From the NCBI RefSeq assembly GCF_002278075.1, contig NZ_CP022992.1:310001-374000 (forward strand): a stretch of 64,000 nt of DNA, read 5' to 3'. The notes under the pieces were generated by a model. That model saw nothing but the letters and a program-made list of their open reading frames with translations. It was not told the origin of the DNA and searched no databases. Below are positions 1 to 8,726 of the stretch, in pieces. The translations under genes and the position numbers were made by a program. The first letter of the stretch is position 1. Each line of letters starts with the position of its first letter. This stretch comes from Paraburkholderia aromaticivorans (lineage in GTDB: Bacteria > Pseudomonadota > Gammaproteobacteria > Burkholderiales > Burkholderiaceae).

Positions 1-1
1 C

Positions 2-871
2 CGCATGGGCACGATCACGCAGGGACAGGGCCACCAGACCACCTATGCCCAGATCATCGCGTCCGAGGCCGGGATTCCCGCATCCATGATCCAGGTCGAG
101 GAGGGCGATACCGCAAGCGCTCCGTACGGTCTCGGTACCTACGGGTCGCGCTCCACGCCGGTTGCGGGTGCGGCGGTCGCGCGGGCGTCGCGGAAGATTC
201 GCGAAAAGGCCCGGAAAATCGCCGCGCACCTGCTCGAAGTCAGCCCGGACGATGTCGAATTCGATGTCGACCGGTTCGTGCTCAAGGGGTCGGCCGATCA
301 GTTCAAGACCCTGAAGGAAGTGGCCTGGGCCGCGTACAACAATGTCCCCGAAGGCATGGAGATGGGGCTGGAGGCGGTCGATTATTACGATCCGCCGAAC
401 TTCACCTTTCCGTTCGGCGCCTATGTGTGCGTGGTCGATGTCAACCGCTATTCGGGCGAGACGCGGATTCGCCGGTTCTATGCGCTCGACGACTGCGGCA
501 CGCGCATCAATCCGATGATCATCGAAGGGCAGATCCACGGCGGCCTGACGGAGGGCTTCGCGGTCGCGATGGGGCAGGAGCTTCCATATGACGAGGCCGG
601 CAATCTGCTGGGCGGCACGCTGATGGACTACTTCGTGCCGACCGCTGTCGAAACGCCCCATTGGGAGACCGATTTCACCGTGACGCCGTCTCCCCATCAT
701 CCGATTGGCGCAAAGGGCGTCGCCGAATCGCCGCACGTCGGATCGATCCCGTGCTTTACCGCGGCGGTGGTCGATGCGTTCGCGCACCTTGGCATCACCC
801 ACATGAACATGCCCCACAACGCGTACCGCGTGTGGCAGCAAAGCCGTTCGCTCGGGCTGACGAGGCAGTAA
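2..871 (+). CDS. coxL: Aerobic CO dehydrogenase large (molybdenum) subunit, C-terminal part
   Basis: This is the 3' part of a molybdenum hydroxylase large subunit; the reading frame is open at the left edge, so the start lies outside the window. The visible 289 residues include the Mo-cofactor binding region (TQGQGHQTTYAQI near the start) and GAKGVAESPHVG near residue 240, where the glutamate fits the catalytic Glu of the xanthine oxidase/CoxL family. CO dehydrogenase oxidises CO to CO2 and passes electrons to the respiratory chain. The signature loop that separates form I from form II CoxL is upstream and not visible, so substrate identity rests on the downstream coxG-D-E-F genes, which are typical of cox clusters. 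Another large-subunit molybdenum hydroxylase cannot be fully excluded. Confidence 0.85.
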   Translation, partial: RMGTITQGQGHQTTYAQIIASEAGIPASMIQVEEGDTASAPYGLGTYGSRSTPVAGAAVARASRKIREKARKIAAHLLEVSPDDVEFDVDRFVLKGSADQFKTLKEVAWAAYNNVPEGMEMGLEAVDYYDPPNFTFPFGAYVCVVDVNRYSGETRIRRFYALDDCGTRINPMIIEGQIHGGLTEGFAVAMGQELPYDEAGNLLGGTLMDYFVPTAVETPHWETDFTVTPSPHHPIGAKGVAESPHVGSIPCFTAAVVDAFAHLGITHMNMPHNAYRVWQQSRSLGLTRQ

Positions 872-929
872 CGCATTGCGATCGAACCGCAACTCGCGGC
901 AACCCAAGCATTCCTTCTAAGGTGGGCTG

Positions 930-1544
930 ATGAAAGTCGTACTTGAAAAAGTGTTTCCCGTGGCGGCGAGCGCGGATGCCGCATGGCAGTTCCTGCAAGA
1001 TATCGAGGCGGTGGCCGGGTGCATGCCGGGCGCGAAGATAACCGAGCGCGTGGACGCCACGCATTACAAAGGCACGATCGGCGTGCGGCTCGGTCCGGCC
1101 TCGATGTCGTTCAAGGGCGATATCGAGGTGCCGACGATCGACGCGGCGGGTCGCACGTTGCATCTGATTGGCAAGGGCTCGGATTCGACCGGCACGTCTG
1201 GTGCATCGATGGACCTGGTCGCGACCGTGCGGGCCACCGGCGAGACTTGCGAGCTGGTCGGCAAGAGCGAGGTGGCGATGAGCGGAAAGGCCGCCGCGTT
1301 CGGCGGCCGGATGATGGACACGGTTGCCGACCAGATACTCAAACAGTTCGCGGCCAACTTTGCCGCGCGAGTCCAGGCATCGGAAGCGCAGCGCAATGCG
1401 GCGCCGTCCGGCGCGCCGGACGGCTCCCCGGCGGCGCCGGCGGCTGCCGCTGCCATGCCGCATACCGAACTGAACGGTTTGGCGCTGGCGTGGGCGGTCC
1501 TGCGCAGTTGGCTGCGCGGGATTTTCTCTCGCAAGACGGCCTGA
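930..1544 (+). CDS. coxG: CO dehydrogenase-associated SRPBCC protein CoxG
   Basis: A 204-residue protein with the CoxG (SRPBCC/START-like) fold over about residues 1-150: it opens MKVVLEKVFPV, has the family phrase CMPGAKI near residue 31 and a GKSEVAMSGKAAAFGGRMMD stretch near 110. A low-complexity Ala/Pro/Gly linker (about 150-175) leads to a hydrophobic, basic C-terminal tail (LALAWAVLRSWLRGIF). In characterised systems such a tail recruits CO dehydrogenase to the cytoplasmic membrane, and CoxG proteins may carry quinones. It starts 58 bases after coxL with a GGTGG-like ribosome site and is probably co-transcribed with it. Family assignment is firm; the exact role is inferred from relatives. 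Confidence 0.85.
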   Translation: MKVVLEKVFPVAASADAAWQFLQDIEAVAGCMPGAKITERVDATHYKGTIGVRLGPASMSFKGDIEVPTIDAAGRTLHLIGKGSDSTGTSGASMDLVATVRATGETCELVGKSEVAMSGKAAAFGGRMMDTVADQILKQFAANFAARVQASEAQRNAAPSGAPDGSPAAPAAAAAMPHTELNGLALAWAVLRSWLRGIFSRKTA

Positions 1545-1558
1545 TTTCCGGGGGGGCC

Positions 1559-2452
1559 ATGTTTACGGACCGCATGACCGACGTGGTGAGCCTCCAGGAG
1601 AGCCTCGAGCGCCATGGATTCATTGCCGAGCGCAGCCTCGCGGCGACCCTGCTGTTGACGATGGAAATGCGGCGGCCGTTGCTGCTGGAAGGAGAGGCGG
1701 GTGTCGGGAAGACGGAGGTCGCGAAAGCGCTCGCTCGGCTGTCGAATACGCGCCTGATCAGACTCCAGTGCTACGAAGGTCTCGATACGCACTCGGCGTT
1801 GTATGAATGGAACTACCAGCGGCAGTTGCTTGCGATCAAATTGCTCGAACAGGACGCGCGGCCGGTTTCGGACAAGGAGCAGGATATTTTTTCCGAACGA
1901 TATCTGCTCAAGCGTCCGCTGCTCGAAGCGATAACGACGATGCCCGCGCCGGTCCTGCTGATCGACGAAGTCGACCGCACCGACGAGGCGTTTGAAGCGT
2001 ATCTGCTCGAGCTGCTGTCCGACTTCCAGATGTCGATTCCGGAACTCGGGGTCATACGCGCGTCCGAGCGGCCTCTCGTGATCCTGACCTCGAACGGCAC
2101 GCGCGAGATCTCCGATGCGCTGCGTCGCCGGTGCCTGTATCAGTACGTCGATTATCCGAGCTTCGACAAGGAACTGTTGATTGTCCGCACGCGGGCTCCG
2201 GATGTGCCGGCGAAACTGGCGCTTCAGGTCGTCGAGTTTGTCCAGGCGGTCCGGCAAATGGACATTCAGAAAAAGCCGGGCATTGCCGAGACGCTCGACT
2301 GGGCGTCTGCTTTGCTCCGTTTGGGCGTGAGCGCGATCGAGCCGAACGGTGCCGAGCGGATCGTGGATTCGCTGTCCGCTCTCGTCAAGACGCGCGAGGA
2401 CCGGGCCGGCCTTACCCGTCCGGTCGTCGAGAAATTGGCAGCCGCATGTTGA
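1559..2452 (+). CDS. coxD: MoxR-type AAA+ ATPase CoxD
   Basis: A 297-residue MoxR-family AAA+ ATPase. Walker A is GEAGVGKT (residues 45-52), Walker B is VLLIDEVD (about 132-139), and a sensor-1-like ILTSNGTREISDALRRRC follows. CoxD proteins are chaperones needed to build the [CuSMoO2] centre of CO dehydrogenase. The ATG just after a GGGGGG run was chosen because it puts the start 14 bases after coxG and gives the usual family length; the frame stays open upstream only as a shadow of coxG. Its stop overlaps the coxE start, as expected for a CoxD-CoxE ATPase/VWA pair. Confidence 0.88.
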   Translation: MFTDRMTDVVSLQESLERHGFIAERSLAATLLLTMEMRRPLLLEGEAGVGKTEVAKALARLSNTRLIRLQCYEGLDTHSALYEWNYQRQLLAIKLLEQDARPVSDKEQDIFSERYLLKRPLLEAITTMPAPVLLIDEVDRTDEAFEAYLLELLSDFQMSIPELGVIRASERPLVILTSNGTREISDALRRRCLYQYVDYPSFDKELLIVRTRAPDVPAKLALQVVEFVQAVRQMDIQKKPGIAETLDWASALLRLGVSAIEPNGAERIVDSLSALVKTREDRAGLTRPVVEKLAAAC

Positions 2453-3648
2453 CCGACATCCGTTGCGCCGATCACCGGGCGCCGCCGCCGAGCCTCGAAG
2501 AGGCACTCGTTTCCCGATACGTCGGGTTCGCGAGATGGCTGCGCGCATACGGCTTTCACGTCACCAGTGCCGATGTGGCCGCGGCGATGGAGGTCGCGCA
2601 GCGCGTGGGCCAGTTCGATGGCCTGTTGTTGCGCTGGACCCTGCGCGCATTGGTCTGTTCGCGCGCCGAGGAGTGGCGGCGCTTCGATGAACTATTCGAT
2701 GCGTATTTCAAGGTGCCGAATCGCCGGGCGCTGGTCGAAACGCGTGCGGGCGGTGCCCTGCGGATCGTGCGGGAATGCGACGGCACCCGGCGTGACGATA
2801 GCGAAGGCATGCCGCTGTCGCTGGCCGGGCGCGGCGCCGATGCGGCGCACCCGGACGGCGGCGCAGCCGAGCGCGGCGTCACCGGCGAATCGTCGCTCGC
2901 GCACGCGGACTTTCGTCACCTGAACCAGCCGGACGAATTGTTCGCCATCGATGATGCGATACGGCGCTTCGCGCAGCGGCTGCGAGGTATCCAGGTACGC
3001 CGCGAACATCGCGCGGAGTCCGGCCGCGTGATCGACATGGCGGGTACGATCCGGCGCAGCGTGTCGCGCGGCGGGCTGCCGCTGGAACTGGTATGGCGCC
3101 GCAAGCGGCGCCTGCGGCCGCGCATCGTGCTGCTGCTGGACGTCAGCCGCTCGATGAACCTGTACAGCTATTTCTATCTGCGGCTCGCACGTGTGTTGAG
3201 CGCGCGGGTTTCCGACGTGCATTGCTTCATCTTTCACACGCGGCTCGTGGGTGTTACGCAGGCATTGCGCGACCCGGATCCGTGGCGCTCGCAGGAACGG
3301 CTGCAGTTGCTGTCGCTCGGATGGGCGGGCGGCACGCGCATCGGCGAGAGTCTTGGCGAATTCAACCGGCAGCATGCGGCGACGCTGCTTCACTCGCGTA
3401 CCGCGGTCGTGATCGTCAGCGACGGCTACGATGCCGGCGAGCCGGAACTCTTGCGGCAAGCGCTGCGCGCGATCCGGCGCCGCTGCCGGAGTCTGGTCTG
3501 GCTCAACCCGCTAGCGAGCCGGGCCGGTTTCACGCTGACCAGCGTCGGGATGTCGGCGGCGCTGCCTTATATCGATCTGCTGGCTGGCGCAGCCGATCTC
3601 GCGAGTCTCGAGCGGGTGCTGCCGCAAGTGTTGTCCGTACTGCAATGA
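2446..3648 (+). CDS. coxE: VWA-containing CO dehydrogenase maturation protein CoxE
   Basis: A 400-residue CoxE-family protein. The C-terminal half is a von Willebrand factor A domain: the metal-site motif DVSRSMN begins at Asp232, and VVIVSDGYDAGEPE lies further on. The N-terminal half is the helical region typical of the family (opening near SLEEALVSRYVGFARWLR). The start was placed at the ATG overlapping the coxD stop by seven bases, which gives translational coupling with the ATPase. CoxD and CoxE act together in maturation of the CO dehydrogenase active site in studied bacteria; that role is taken from the family. Confidence 0.87.
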   Translation: MLTDIRCADHRAPPPSLEEALVSRYVGFARWLRAYGFHVTSADVAAAMEVAQRVGQFDGLLLRWTLRALVCSRAEEWRRFDELFDAYFKVPNRRALVETRAGGALRIVRECDGTRRDDSEGMPLSLAGRGADAAHPDGGAAERGVTGESSLAHADFRHLNQPDELFAIDDAIRRFAQRLRGIQVRREHRAESGRVIDMAGTIRRSVSRGGLPLELVWRRKRRLRPRIVLLLDVSRSMNLYSYFYLRLARVLSARVSDVHCFIFHTRLVGVTQALRDPDPWRSQERLQLLSLGWAGGTRIGESLGEFNRQHAATLLHSRTAVVIVSDGYDAGEPELLRQALRAIRRRCRSLVWLNPLASRAGFTLTSVGMSAALPYIDLLAGAADLASLERVLPQVLSVLQ

Positions 3649-4700
3649 ACGACGATACCCTCGTGCAACTGGAACAACGGCTGATTGAACAGGCGCGCCC
3701 GTTCGCCGTGGCCACGGTGATTCGCGCAGTGCCGCCGACCTCCACGTGGGTCGGTGCGCAAGCGCTGGTTGAAGGCGACGGGACGCTGCACGGCTGGATT
3801 GGCGGCGGCTGCTCGCGGGCGATCGTGGTTCAGGCCGCGCAGGAAGCGATGAAGTCGGGACAGCCGAAAATGGTTCGCATCAGCAATGAACATGCGACGC
3901 CGGAGGCCGACGTGGAGGATCACGCGATGCCGTGCGCGAGCAACGGCACGATCCAGCTCTTCATTCAGCCCACGGTACCCGCGCCATCGGTGCTCGTGCT
4001 CGGATCGACGCCGACAGCGCTCGAAGCATGCGTGCTGGCTCGCCGGATCGGGTTGAGAGTCTGCGCCGCAGCCAGCGTAACGGCGCCGCTCGCGGAGCTC
4101 GGCCTGCAACGGGTCATCGAGGGTTTCGACACCGGCGCGCTCGACCGGCTCAAGCCGCAGTTCGTTCTGGTCGCCACGCAGGGCGACGGCGACGAGGACG
4201 CGCTCGAAGCTGCTTTGCGCAGTTCGGCGGCGGCAGTGTTGATGGTCGCCAGCAAGCGCAAAGCAGAAAAGCTGCGCGCGGCGATGCGCGCGCGCGGCAT
4301 CGCTCCTGAGCGGCTCGCCGCGCTGCATGCGCCGGCCGGACCCGATATCAACGCGCGCACGCCGCAGGAGATCGCGCTTGGGGCAGTCGCGGGTCTGGTG
4401 ACGCTGCGCCGTCTGCTGGAGCAAACGTCGGCCGCTGCGCCGGACCCGCACGCCGTCGGTGCCGACGCGCTGCCCGTCGCGCCTTCGCGCGAATCTACGG
4501 CATCGGCCGAGCCGGCGGCCGCCCGCTACGTCAATCCGGTGTGCGGAATGGAGATCGATATTGCATCGGCTCGGCACGTCGTCGCATTCGGCGGACAGCG
4601 CCACTATTTCTGCTGCGACGGTTGCAAGCTCGAGTTCGAGCGTTCGCCCGATAAATATCTTGCGATCGCGCAGGGCGCGCGGCAACGGGAGGTGACATGA
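3645..4700 (+). CDS. coxF: XdhC/CoxI-family cofactor maturation protein with C-terminal YHS domain (CoxF-like)
   Basis: A 351-residue protein. Residues about 1-290 are an XdhC/CoxI-type protein: N-terminal domain with GWIGGGCSRAIVVQAAQEA, then a Rossmann-like half with VLVLGSTPTALEACVLARR. After a variable Ala/Pro linker, residues about 297-345 form a YHS metal-binding domain with Cys300 and the cluster Cys323-Cys324-x2-Cys327. XdhC proteins insert the sulfido ligand or deliver the molybdenum cofactor; the YHS domain might bind copper or another soft metal for the Mo-Cu centre, but that is inference. The ATGA overlap with coxE shows coupling. A second, separate XdhC protein lies downstream. 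Confidence 0.85.
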   Translation: MNDDTLVQLEQRLIEQARPFAVATVIRAVPPTSTWVGAQALVEGDGTLHGWIGGGCSRAIVVQAAQEAMKSGQPKMVRISNEHATPEADVEDHAMPCASNGTIQLFIQPTVPAPSVLVLGSTPTALEACVLARRIGLRVCAAASVTAPLAELGLQRVIEGFDTGALDRLKPQFVLVATQGDGDEDALEAALRSSAAAVLMVASKRKAEKLRAAMRARGIAPERLAALHAPAGPDINARTPQEIALGAVAGLVTLRRLLEQTSAAAPDPHAVGADALPVAPSRESTASAEPAAARYVNPVCGMEIDIASARHVVAFGGQRHYFCCDGCKLEFERSPDKYLAIAQGARQREVT

Positions 4701-5368
4701 ATGGGGGGAGGGACGCTGCGGCGCCGCGGAGTCCTGTGCGGTTCTCGGCGGTCGTGCTGGCCGCGGGCATGTCGTCCAGGATGGCGGGCAAGCATAAGTT
4801 GCTGCTGCCGATCGGCGGACAGCCGGCAGTCAGGCGCACCGTCAGCGCGCTGGCCGCCGCCGGCCCGGAAGAACTCGTGGTCGTCACGGGCTTCAATGGC
4901 CGTGACGTCATCGATGCGCTCGACGGGTTGCCTGTCAGGTTTCAGGGCAACCCGCGCTACGAAGAAGGGCAGATGACGTCGGTTGCCGCCGGCGTGGCCG
5001 CGCTCCGCATGCCGTGCAGCGTCGTGCTGGTCTGCCTGGCCGACCAGGTCCTGCTGGATGCCGGCGACTACCGGGAACTGGTCGACGCGTTCGGCGCGAT
5101 GCCATACGGGTCGATCCTGATTCCGGCATTCAACGGGCAACGCGGCAATCCGGTGGCGTTTTCCGCGAGTTATGTGCCGGAGGTCGTGACCGGACGCCTG
5201 AATCCAGGGTGCAGGAAACTGATTGCCGAGCATCCCGATGAAGTCTTCGTCCATGAGGCCGCGCACGATCGTTTCACGGTCGACATGGACACGCCGGAGG
5301 ATTACGCGCGCATCCTGGCGCGATTGGGCATTTCGCCCGATGCCGTTGCTGAAACGGGGCTGGTATGA
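4697..5368 (+). CDS. MobA-like NTP transferase (molybdenum cofactor cytidylyltransferase type)
   Basis: A 223-residue nucleotidyltransferase of the MobA-like/MocA group. The signature LAAGMSSRMAGKHKLLLPIG (about residues 20-40) is the nucleotide-binding G-rich loop, and LADQ (about 114) supplies the metal-binding Asp. MocA enzymes attach CMP to molybdopterin, making the cytosine dinucleotide cofactor used by xanthine-oxidase-family enzymes such as CO dehydrogenase, so the location fits well. It overlaps coxF by four bases. CTP rather than GTP specificity is predicted from context, not visible directly. Confidence 0.8.
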   Translation: MNGGRDAAAPRSPVRFSAVVLAAGMSSRMAGKHKLLLPIGGQPAVRRTVSALAAAGPEELVVVTGFNGRDVIDALDGLPVRFQGNPRYEEGQMTSVAAGVAALRMPCSVVLVCLADQVLLDAGDYRELVDAFGAMPYGSILIPAFNGQRGNPVAFSASYVPEVVTGRLNPGCRKLIAEHPDEVFVHEAAHDRFTVDMDTPEDYARILARLGISPDAVAETGLV

Positions 5369-6051
5369 AGCACCTTTCACTCGCGAAACCGGCCATGGTC
5401 GGGGACGGCCGGCCGCATCCGCATCTTGCTGCCGCGGCGATGGTGGCCGGCCCTTGGGCGGCGCAGGTGGCGCTCTTGCGCAGTGTGTCCGAGCTGTCCT
5501 GGCTGGCACTCGCCGCGTGTCTGATCCTCGCGGGCCTCGCTGCACTGGAACGGCTACAGCCTGCCGGGCGGGCAGCCGAAGCGTCGCAGGCCACGCTGCT
5601 GCTGGGCATGCTGGGGATGCTATCCGGGCTGACGCTGGACGCGCGCGGCCCCGGTCTGGATCTGATGACCTCGCTATGCGGTGCAGGCGGGCTAGACGAT
5701 TTCCTCTTTGCTTCGTACCTGCACTGGTCGTGGTTGCCCGCGATGCACGCCGGAATGCTGGCCGGCGGGAGCGCTGCGTTGCCGCTTGCGCGGATAACGC
5801 GACGGCGCGCGCACTCGTCATGGCAAACGGATATTCTGCGGCACGCCGCCTGCTCCGGCTGGATGCTCGCCGGCATGACCTTTGGCGTGCTGGCCTGCCA
5901 GCGCGCGGCGGCGTGGTTTCCCGCAGGCGCGGCCCCAGGCACCGGCCCGGCATCGATGCTTGGCGGCATGTTCGCGGGAATGGTCTGGGGGATGGTCGCA
6001 AGTGCGGTTTTCAATCGTGCCTGCTCGCGCTTGGCACGGGTAGCGATTTAA
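5365..6051 (+). CDS. Unrecognised polytopic membrane protein of the cox cluster
   Basis: I do not recognise this 228-residue protein. It has several strongly hydrophobic stretches rich in Ala, Gly, Leu and Met (about residues 22-65, 78-98, 125-145, 160-180 and 195-215), suggesting four to six membrane helices, and a notable number of Met and His residues near helix ends (HWSW, MHAGM, MLGGMFAGMVWGM). It overlaps the nucleotidyltransferase by four bases and is followed by xdhC, so it is almost certainly part of the CO dehydrogenase operon. A Met/His-rich membrane protein could handle copper or anchor the enzyme, but there is no direct evidence for either. Confidence 0.7.
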   Translation: MKHLSLAKPAMVGDGRPHPHLAAAAMVAGPWAAQVALLRSVSELSWLALAACLILAGLAALERLQPAGRAAEASQATLLLGMLGMLSGLTLDARGPGLDLMTSLCGAGGLDDFLFASYLHWSWLPAMHAGMLAGGSAALPLARITRRRAHSSWQTDILRHAACSGWMLAGMTFGVLACQRAAAWFPAGAAPGTGPASMLGGMFAGMVWGMVASAVFNRACSRLARVAI

Positions 6052-6072
6052 TTTAGTCGACGGGATGCCTAC

Positions 6073-7092
6073 ATGGATAGTACCGATCACTCCGTCCTGA
6101 AAACCTGCATCGACTGGCTGGCCGCCGGCCACAGGGTTGCGCTTGCCACCGTCGTGCAGACGTGGGGCTCCGCGCCAAGGCCCCTGGGCGCATGGGTGGC
6201 GATTCGCGACGATGGTCAACTGGTCGGCTCGGTGTCGGGCGGATGCGTGGAGGACGATCTGATCGATCGCGTGAAAAGAGACATCCTGACCCAGGCGTTG
6301 CCACAGAGCGTCCTCTACGGTGTCTCCCGCGACGAAGCGGCACGGTTCGGTTTGCCCTGCGGCGGGACGCTGCGTCTGGTTGTCGAGCCGCATCCCGAGG
6401 CCGACGTTCTGCGCAGGCTGCTCGAACGCACGACGGAGAAGAAGCTTACCGCGCGCGTGCTGGACATGAGCACCGGCAAGTCGACGTTGCACGACGCGGA
6501 TCGTTCCGACACGCTCACGTTCGATGGACGCACGATGCGGGCAATCCATGGCCCACGCTGGCGGCTGGTGGTGGTCGGGGCGGGTCAACTGTCGCAATAT
6601 GTCGCACAGATGGCGTTGGGTGCGGATTACGAGGTCGTCGTGATCGATCCACGGGAGGAATTCGCCGCGGGATTTGGTGTGCCGGGCGTGACGTTTTCGC
6701 GCGGCATGCCGGACGATGTCATCGCGGAATTGGGCATCGACATCCATACGGCGATCGTCGGCCTCACCCATGACCCTAAGCTGGACGACATGGCCTTGCT
6801 CGAGGCATTGAAGTCGCCGGCCTTCTACATAGGCGCATTGGGCAGCCGCGTGAATACGGCAAAGCGCAAGGAGAGGCTTTTGGAGTTCGATCTGACGAGC
6901 GAGCAGATCGATCGGTTGCAGGGGCCCGTCGGCCTTTTCATCGGTTCCCGTACGCCGGCGGAAATGGCGATTTCCATCCTGGCGGAAATCACCGCCGCGA
7001 AGTATCGGGTGCCGGTTTTGCAACGGCGATCGATTCCCGTCCCGCAACTCATCGAGCGCGCCAGGTCGATCGACGTGCTGACGACGGCATAG
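6073..7092 (+). CDS. coxI: XdhC/CoxI family molybdenum enzyme maturation factor
   Basis: A 339-residue two-domain XdhC-CoxI protein. The N-terminal domain carries ATVVQTWGSAPRPLGA and SVSGGCVEDDLIDRV; the C-terminal Rossmann domain begins at LVVVGAGQLSQYVAQMA (about residue 165) and ends with FYIGALGSRVNTAKRKERL. Family members bind the molybdenum cofactor and help sulfurate it. Unlike the upstream coxF-like protein it has no YHS domain, so the two copies probably have different jobs. It is the last gene of the cox block before the convergent cbbR. Confidence 0.85.
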   Translation: MDSTDHSVLKTCIDWLAAGHRVALATVVQTWGSAPRPLGAWVAIRDDGQLVGSVSGGCVEDDLIDRVKRDILTQALPQSVLYGVSRDEAARFGLPCGGTLRLVVEPHPEADVLRRLLERTTEKKLTARVLDMSTGKSTLHDADRSDTLTFDGRTMRAIHGPRWRLVVVGAGQLSQYVAQMALGADYEVVVIDPREEFAAGFGVPGVTFSRGMPDDVIAELGIDIHTAIVGLTHDPKLDDMALLEALKSPAFYIGALGSRVNTAKRKERLLEFDLTSEQIDRLQGPVGLFIGSRTPAEMAISILAEITAAKYRVPVLQRRSIPVPQLIERARSIDVLTTA

Positions 7093-7223
7093 GGCGATCT
7101 TTCCGACGCGACGCAGCCCGGATGCGTTTCAGGGCGCGCCGCATGCCGGTTCGCCGCTCGTCGGACCTCGGGGCGTTTTCCGGTTGCGGGCTTCATCCCG
7201 GCCGGACGCAAACCATTCGTGGT

Positions 7224-8144
7224 TCAGACCTCGCCAAACTGGTCCGCCAGATGCTGTTCCCCATGTTCGAGCATGAAGTAGCGGAACGCCTCGGCGGGGG
7301 GAGAAAGAACCTTCGACAGCATGTTGACGATATGCCAGCGGCGAAATACCGGCGTTTCTTCGACATCCACGACTGCGATGCGGCGGCTGGCCAGCTCGAG
7401 CCCGATGGTGTGCAAGGACAGCAGGCTGATTCCCATGTTTGCCATCACTGCCTGCTTGATTGCTTCGTTGCTCGGCATTTCCATCGCGATCCTCGGGGTG
7501 ATCCCGTGGCGCCGGAAGTATTCCTCCAGTACCGCGCGCGTGCCGGAGCCCGGCTCACGCACGATGAAGCCGTATGCCGCTATTGCCAGCGGGGGAACAT
7601 GGCCCAGCTTGATCAGCGGGTGTTCCGGCGCGGCCACGACCACGTGCGGGTGGGCTGCGAAAGGCTCGGCCCGCGTGGCCATTTCCTTAGGGGGGCGCCC
7701 CATGACGGCCAGGTCCACCTCGTTGCGCCGCAGCTGTTCGACGAGCGACTGCCGGTTCGCCACCGAAAGGCTCACCTCGACACCCGGATGGTCATCGCAG
7801 AAACGGGCGAGCAGGGGCGGCAGGAAATACTGTGCCGTGCTGACCATGCCGATGACAAGGCGGCCCGACTCGACTTTCTTGAAACGGGCCACCATATCTT
7901 CCGCATCCTTGAGCACGCCGAGAATCTTGCGCGCGTGAACGAGAAAGTATTCGCCGGTGATGGTCAGCGAGACCTTCCTGCCATCGCGGTCGAACAACGG
8001 CAAGCCGATCTGCTCCTCGAGCTCGCGGATCTGCATCGAGACCGCCGGCGGCGTGAGGCTCAACATCTCGGCGGCCCTGGCGAAACTTAAATGGCGCGCG
8101 ACGGCGACAAAGACACGAAGCTGGCGAAGCGTGACGCCCTTCAT
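7224..8144 (-). CDS. cbbR: LysR-type regulator of Calvin cycle genes CbbR
   Basis: A 306-residue LysR-type transcriptional regulator. The N-terminal winged helix-turn-helix (about residues 4-62: LRQLRVFVAVARHLSFARAAEMLSLTPPAVSMQIRELE, split here only by reading) is close to that of known CbbR proteins, including the PAVSMQ recognition-helix pattern, and the C-terminal periplasmic-binding-like effector domain follows. It reads divergently from the cbb remnant downstream, the classic cbbR position. CbbR activates cbb operons in response to metabolites such as NADPH or RuBP. The complete RuBisCO operon lies about 41 kb away, so this may be its trans-acting activator. Confidence 0.85.
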   Translation of the reverse strand: MKGVTLRQLRVFVAVARHLSFARAAEMLSLTPPAVSMQIRELEEQIGLPLFDRDGRKVSLTITGEYFLVHARKILGVLKDAEDMVARFKKVESGRLVIGMVSTAQYFLPPLLARFCDDHPGVEVSLSVANRQSLVEQLRRNEVDLAVMGRPPKEMATRAEPFAAHPHVVVAAPEHPLIKLGHVPPLAIAAYGFIVREPGSGTRAVLEEYFRRHGITPRIAMEMPSNEAIKQAVMANMGISLLSLHTIGLELASRRIAVVDVEETPVFRRWHIVNMLSKVLSPPAEAFRYFMLEHGEQHLADQFGEV

Positions 8145-8230
8145 TAAGAAAACCTGAAGTGAGGAGAAAGAAGAAATGAATTTTCCTCAAGCATTTCATT
8201 TTTTAAGCTTCATGTCCATAAAGTCCAGCA
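8145..8230 (+). promoter_or_regulatory. Candidate CbbR operator region between cbbR and the cbb remnant
   Basis: AT-rich segment directly upstream of the divergent cbbR. It holds an exact inverted repeat AAATGAA (8174-8180) / TTCATTT (8195-8201) followed by TTAAGCTT, in the spacing range of LysR-type binding sites. The divergent placement supports a CbbR-controlled promoter, although the first gene it would drive, cbbX, is now broken. Confidence 0.45.
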
Positions 8231-8299
8231 CTACAGGACAGGAGGAGGGGTGATAAGCGGGTCTGCCGAAAGCAGCGCGATCACCGATGCCGGAAGGCG

Positions 8300-8723
8300 T
8301 TACAGGCCGTGGTTCTCAAGTACGAGGAAATGGTTGCTGGCAGCGCGCGGGTTGACGCGAGGTGCGCCGAGTCTGCACATGAGCTCCGGAAAACCAGCGT
8401 GACCATTACGGCCATGAAACCATCGAAATCCTGTGGCAGGGGATGGAAAGCAACCGGGAAGACCGATGGTGATCGTGGCCGGCTACAAAGACCGCATGGC
8501 GCTTTGGGGGAATCCAGCCCAGGCATGTGCTCGCGCATCGCGCAACCGCGTTTCGCCAATGTCCGCGGCATGGTCGATGACGCCGGAGCGCACGCGGCCG
8601 CGCCATGCATCGCGCCTGCTCAACGGCACTGGAACGGCCGCCGACGAGCAGTCCCTGATCACCGTTATCGCTTCCGCTCTGCTTGCCGGCCAAGTGCTCG
8701 CGCAGGCACCGGACAAGGAGTGA
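8300..8723 (+). pseudogene. cbbX: Broken cbbX (RuBisCO activase) remnant
   Basis: Short pieces in different frames match the intact CbbX encoded at 51223-52236. GLTRGAPSLHM near 8350-8380 matches [11 protein letters not shown] just before Walker A; HYGHETIEILWQGMESNRED (8406-8465) matches [31 protein letters not shown] (8466-8500) matches [23 protein letters not shown] (about 8512-8547) matches [23 protein letters not shown] follows. The block from Walker A through Walker B is deleted and at least two frameshifts separate the rest, so no activase can be made. It sits immediately upstream of cbbY, as in Cupriavidus-type cbbLSXY operons. Confidence 0.75.
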
Positions 8724-8726
8724 GCC

